A DNA stretch of 64,000 nt, taken from the NCBI GenBank assembly GCA_963969395.1, contig OZ017797.1, forward strand, positions 27,280,001 to 27,344,000. The letters run 5' to 3'. This stretch comes from Pseudoscleropodium purum. Taxonomy: Eukaryota > Streptophyta > Bryopsida > Hypnales > Brachytheciaceae. Shown here piece after piece: positions 61,104-64,000 of the stretch (positions are counted from its first letter, which is position 1; the number at the start of each line of letters is the position of its first letter). The notes under the pieces were generated by a model. It was not told the DNA's origin, searched no databases, and was given only the letters and a program-made list of their open reading frames with translations. The translations under genes were made by a program, and so were the position numbers.

Positions 61104-61384
61104 GAGTTTTAAGAACATGCTCCTAGTTCTTTAGCTTTGCAACTAGCATAACATGACTTGCAAAACAAACACAAGTACTCCGATGCTTGATTTAGTAAAA
61201 CGATACTAAAATGGATAAGAAGTTAACAACATTATTACATTCTAAGAGTTTCAAGAACATGCTCCTAGTTCTTTAGCTTTACAACTAGCACAACATGACC
61301 AACAAAACAAACACAAGTACTCTGATGCTTGATTTAGTAAAATGATACTAAAATGGATAAGAAGTTAACAACATTACTACAATC
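61104..61384. repeat. Tandem duplication, 142-bp period
   Basis: Two adjacent copies, 61104-61245 and 61246-61384, differ at only about ten positions. Each starts 'gagtttyaagaacatgctcc' and ends 'aagttaacaacattaytaca'. The low divergence compared with the other repeats in the window points to a fairly recent duplication. Non-coding. Confidence 0.85.
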
Positions 61385-62351
61385 CAAGCAACCTACATTA
61401 GTACAATCCCATTGCAAGGACAAGTTGATTATGAAGACTAGACACAACTTCATTATCAGAATTGACAAATTTTGACCACAAGTTGTTGCTAAGCCTACAA
61501 AAAAAACAAGAAGGAAATCAACAAACATGAAACAAAAAACCAAGGATGCTCAAAGATGAATAAATACGTGCTTCAAGGTAGAAGAGCTTCCATCTAGTTC
61601 ATACATGTCTACTTGATGAAGAATTCAGACAAATGTGCAGGAATAAATGAAGTACCACCATGGATTAAGAAATAGACGTGTTCTGTATTTCACGTCCAAA
61701 TGTACCAAGGTAATCTTCACAAGCTAATAGTAATTGTCATCACTGCAAGAGAATGGCTCCTTCCATAAAATCTACAATTCAAGAAACAATGAACTGTTAG
61801 TCACAAAATACATTGGAATTTTGAAAAGGAAGAATTCGGCATGCACATGGACAATAATGAAGGCTCACCAACCATGGCAGGAAACTTGCAGATGAGGCTC
61901 CACATCTTGAGACATACTTCATAATCTTGCATATGGACTAGCAGCTCAAGCTAGATGAAGTATCTACTTCACACTCTAATGAAGACACGAAAACATGAGC
62001 ATGAAATCAATCTTGCAAACATTCAAAGGCAAACCTAGTCCGATCATTCATACAATAGTAAAATCATCCTACAAACAAATATTTCAATAAAGAATAATTA
62101 TAATATATAAAATGTCCAGAATGATTATTGGAAATGATAAAAGCCTGCAAGATTACTTAATTGAGGCAAATTTGAAATAGAATGGAAATGACATATTGAA
62201 ATTCAGATCACACAATGCAAAGGTAAACATTCCCTCTACTTGTAGGCAAAATCTATTACCTTCTTCTAGAACACCATGTCCTCCATCTATAATTGATGGG
62301 ACATGTTCATGCAACCACTGCATAGCGTTGGAGCTCAATGGCCAACACCCA
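61385..62351. other. Sequence downstream of the hAT pseudogene
   Basis: No gene seen. It lies 3' of the hAT-derived frame and may contain the end of that element. I searched for a hAT-like terminal repeat (CAGnG...CnCTG) and found none that I could defend. Confidence 0.35.
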
Positions 62352-63977
62352 CTACTTAAAACAATCCTCATATGGGAAATTTTTCAATGTGACCACATTT
62401 TGATAATGCATGCCAACCACCATGCCAAGGTGCTGATCTAATCTATTGTGCAACCTATCTTTTAAGAATGACAAAGTTGAGAATGTTCGTTCATCTTCTA
62501 CACTTCCAAGAACATGGACCATGGCAATTTGAGCACGTTTAATGTATTCTTTGAAATTCTTCCCAAGTGATGAATTGGCATTCAAGATCCTCCACAGCTT
62601 AGTAAGTGGGTTCACCAATTGATGGGCAAGGACATTTAGAGGGGGCAACTCCATGGCAATGTTCGCATTTGCAATTATAGTGATCTTGAATAAAGGTTGT
62701 TGTGACTCCAAAAGGAAACTGTCCAACATGGTAGGGACAAACTTCTTGTGCTCACCTTCGACAATCCACTTTGGCTCACCATAGAAATTCTTGATGACCT
62801 CTAGATGCTTTTGAAAACTAGTGTTGCAGTCCCCTTGTAGCCAATACTGCGGGTTTACAACACCCAACGCATCCATCAAACCATGATCGGGGAACTTGCT
62901 TGTCATCTCGTCCATTAGTTTTCTAGCAGCCTCTATACAAAAAAGGTACTAGTAGTTAGAAATGAAAGTGAAAATCCAATGTCAAAACAAATCAAGGAGA
63001 CAAGGACCAAAATAGTTAGACATGTTCCCCATTTCAAACAAAATTGAAAATGGTAAAAGCATAAGTGATATACCTTTGCAATCATTCTGCACAGTATTGA
63101 CAATAGCAACATATCCCTCTTGATTTACCATAGCGCCATCATGTATCGCATGCAAATTCTCCCCACCTACCACAAATGTCAACATCTCACATGGAAAATC
63201 GAGATTAGTATCCTACTTCCATCAAAATTTGCTTGTATGAGCATTGTAGAACCTGATTGTATGCATGGAATTCATCCTTCCAAAATGCAATGTCTGCGTT
63301 CAAATAGAATGTGAAAAGACAAGTTTGGCAAGTGTCTAATGCCCCCACAAAGTCGCATGTGAATGCGTCTTTTTTTTTGTGCCCATTGTATCAATGTATC
63401 CATCGCCTCCAACATTGGTAGGAGTGCCAACATGCCCAGTAAGATATACTGGTCAAGAAGGAGGACCAAATTAGCCTACAACAGTCCACCATTATGTCAG
63501 CACTAACCTTGGGATTCAACAATGAGCAAACCAAATAGTAGCAAAACAATGGACCACAAAACCAAGAAAACTTATGGAAAAAAAATGGAGTATAAAAGAA
63601 AGCACATTTGCAAGTTTACCTATGAAAAAAAATGGAATAGAAAATAAACAAAACTTCTAAGTAAACATATTTTTTTTAAATGAAATATAAAAGAAACCAA
63701 ACTTCTAAGAAAAAAATATAAAGATACAACAAAATATACAAAGTAACAAACTTGTATGAATGAAAATGGGATGCAAAAGGAAAGTGGAACATACCTGTGC
63801 CTTCTTCCTCCAGTTCCAATCATTTTTATCTGCATGCATCATTGCTAGAACACCTCTATACTCCGTTAGAAGCCTCCAAATCGGAGCAAGGCAACTCATC
63901 CACCAAGTTTTAACATTCTTCAGTAATTTCAAGCCCTTTGACTCTAGCTGTTGAGCCAATGCTTTGAATTCTTCTGC
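62352..63977 (-). pseudogene. hAT transposase-derived pseudogene (5' part beyond window)
   Basis: Three exons read on the minus strand, with the 5' part lying off the right edge of the window: 63977-63795, 63475-63074 and 62932-62352. They carry LESKGLKLLKNVKTWW, LLLDQYILLGMLALLPMLEA, AIHDGAMVNQEGYVAIVNTV, and a C-terminal hAT dimerisation region with GSVEDERTFSTLSFLKDRLH, ending in stop at 62352. The middle exon has two frame disruptions. One is an A9 run (T9 at 63370-63378 on plus) after WAQKK, where eight would keep frame. The other is one extra base near 63212-63213. Exon phases agree only if each is counted as a one-base insertion, which supports the reading. This is a dead or sequencing-damaged copy of a plant hAT family; domestication cannot be judged from one copy. 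Confidence 0.8.
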
Positions 63978-64000
63978 CTTTTAGGAGAATGGGAAAAGTA

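Overview
This is plant nuclear DNA. The genes have spliceosomal introns with GT..AG borders, the intergenic sequence is very AT-rich, and the transposon content is dominated by CACTA, PIF/Harbinger and hAT relatives. The gene families (caffeate-type O-methyltransferase, CBSCBSPB, SRPBCC lipid-transfer-like) are land-plant families. Sparse genes in a sea of old diverged repeats would fit a large genome such as a gymnosperm, but that is inference and I cannot name the species.

Three genes can be reconstructed end to end with every intron phase consistent. (1) A plus-strand class II O-methyltransferase: 5 exons, 34023-37679, 365 aa. (2) A minus-strand CBSCBSPB protein: 14 exons, 43992-38486, 571 aa, with four CBS motifs, a PB1 domain and a C-terminal membrane anchor. 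It converges on the O-methyltransferase with about 0.8 kb between stop codons. (3) A minus-strand SRPBCC/COQ10-like protein: 5 exons, 57564-55174, 241 aa. A broken, truncated duplicate of the O-methyltransferase (promoter-proximal part, exons 1 and 2 only) lies 13.5 kb upstream of the intact gene at about 20.16-21.48 kb.

The rest is repeats. The most notable is a ~0.9-kb terminal-inverted-repeat family that begins and ends exactly at TTAA (consensus start TTAACCCCTAAAG). There are five full-length copies (4248, 15743, 24506, 30273, 51973) and one 3' fragment (23620). The layout resembles piggyBac (TTAA target, CCC-starting ends), which would be unusual in a land plant. Other mobile sequence: CACTA-type elements at 2424, 6650, 8785-10055, 19490-20156 and 49994-51752 (the last carrying a nested 275-bp MITE); a foldback array of five alternating-orientation modules at 6.9-7.96 kb; a Tourist/Harbinger MITE with TTA target duplication and a perfect 27-bp palindrome at its centre (29545-29887); a decayed PIF/Harbinger transposase (32480-32960); two tRNA-like SINE candidates; and a hAT transposase pseudogene with two single-base frameshifts running off the right edge (62352-63977).

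Layout: 0-20 kb repeats and unannotatable AT-rich sequence; 20-22 kb O-methyltransferase pseudogene; 22-33 kb repeats; 33.7-44.7 kb gene island (O-methyltransferase and CBSCBSPB); 45-55 kb repeats; 55-58 kb SRPBCC gene; 58-62.3 kb unassigned; 62.3-64 kb hAT pseudogene. I saw no pathway link between the three genes.
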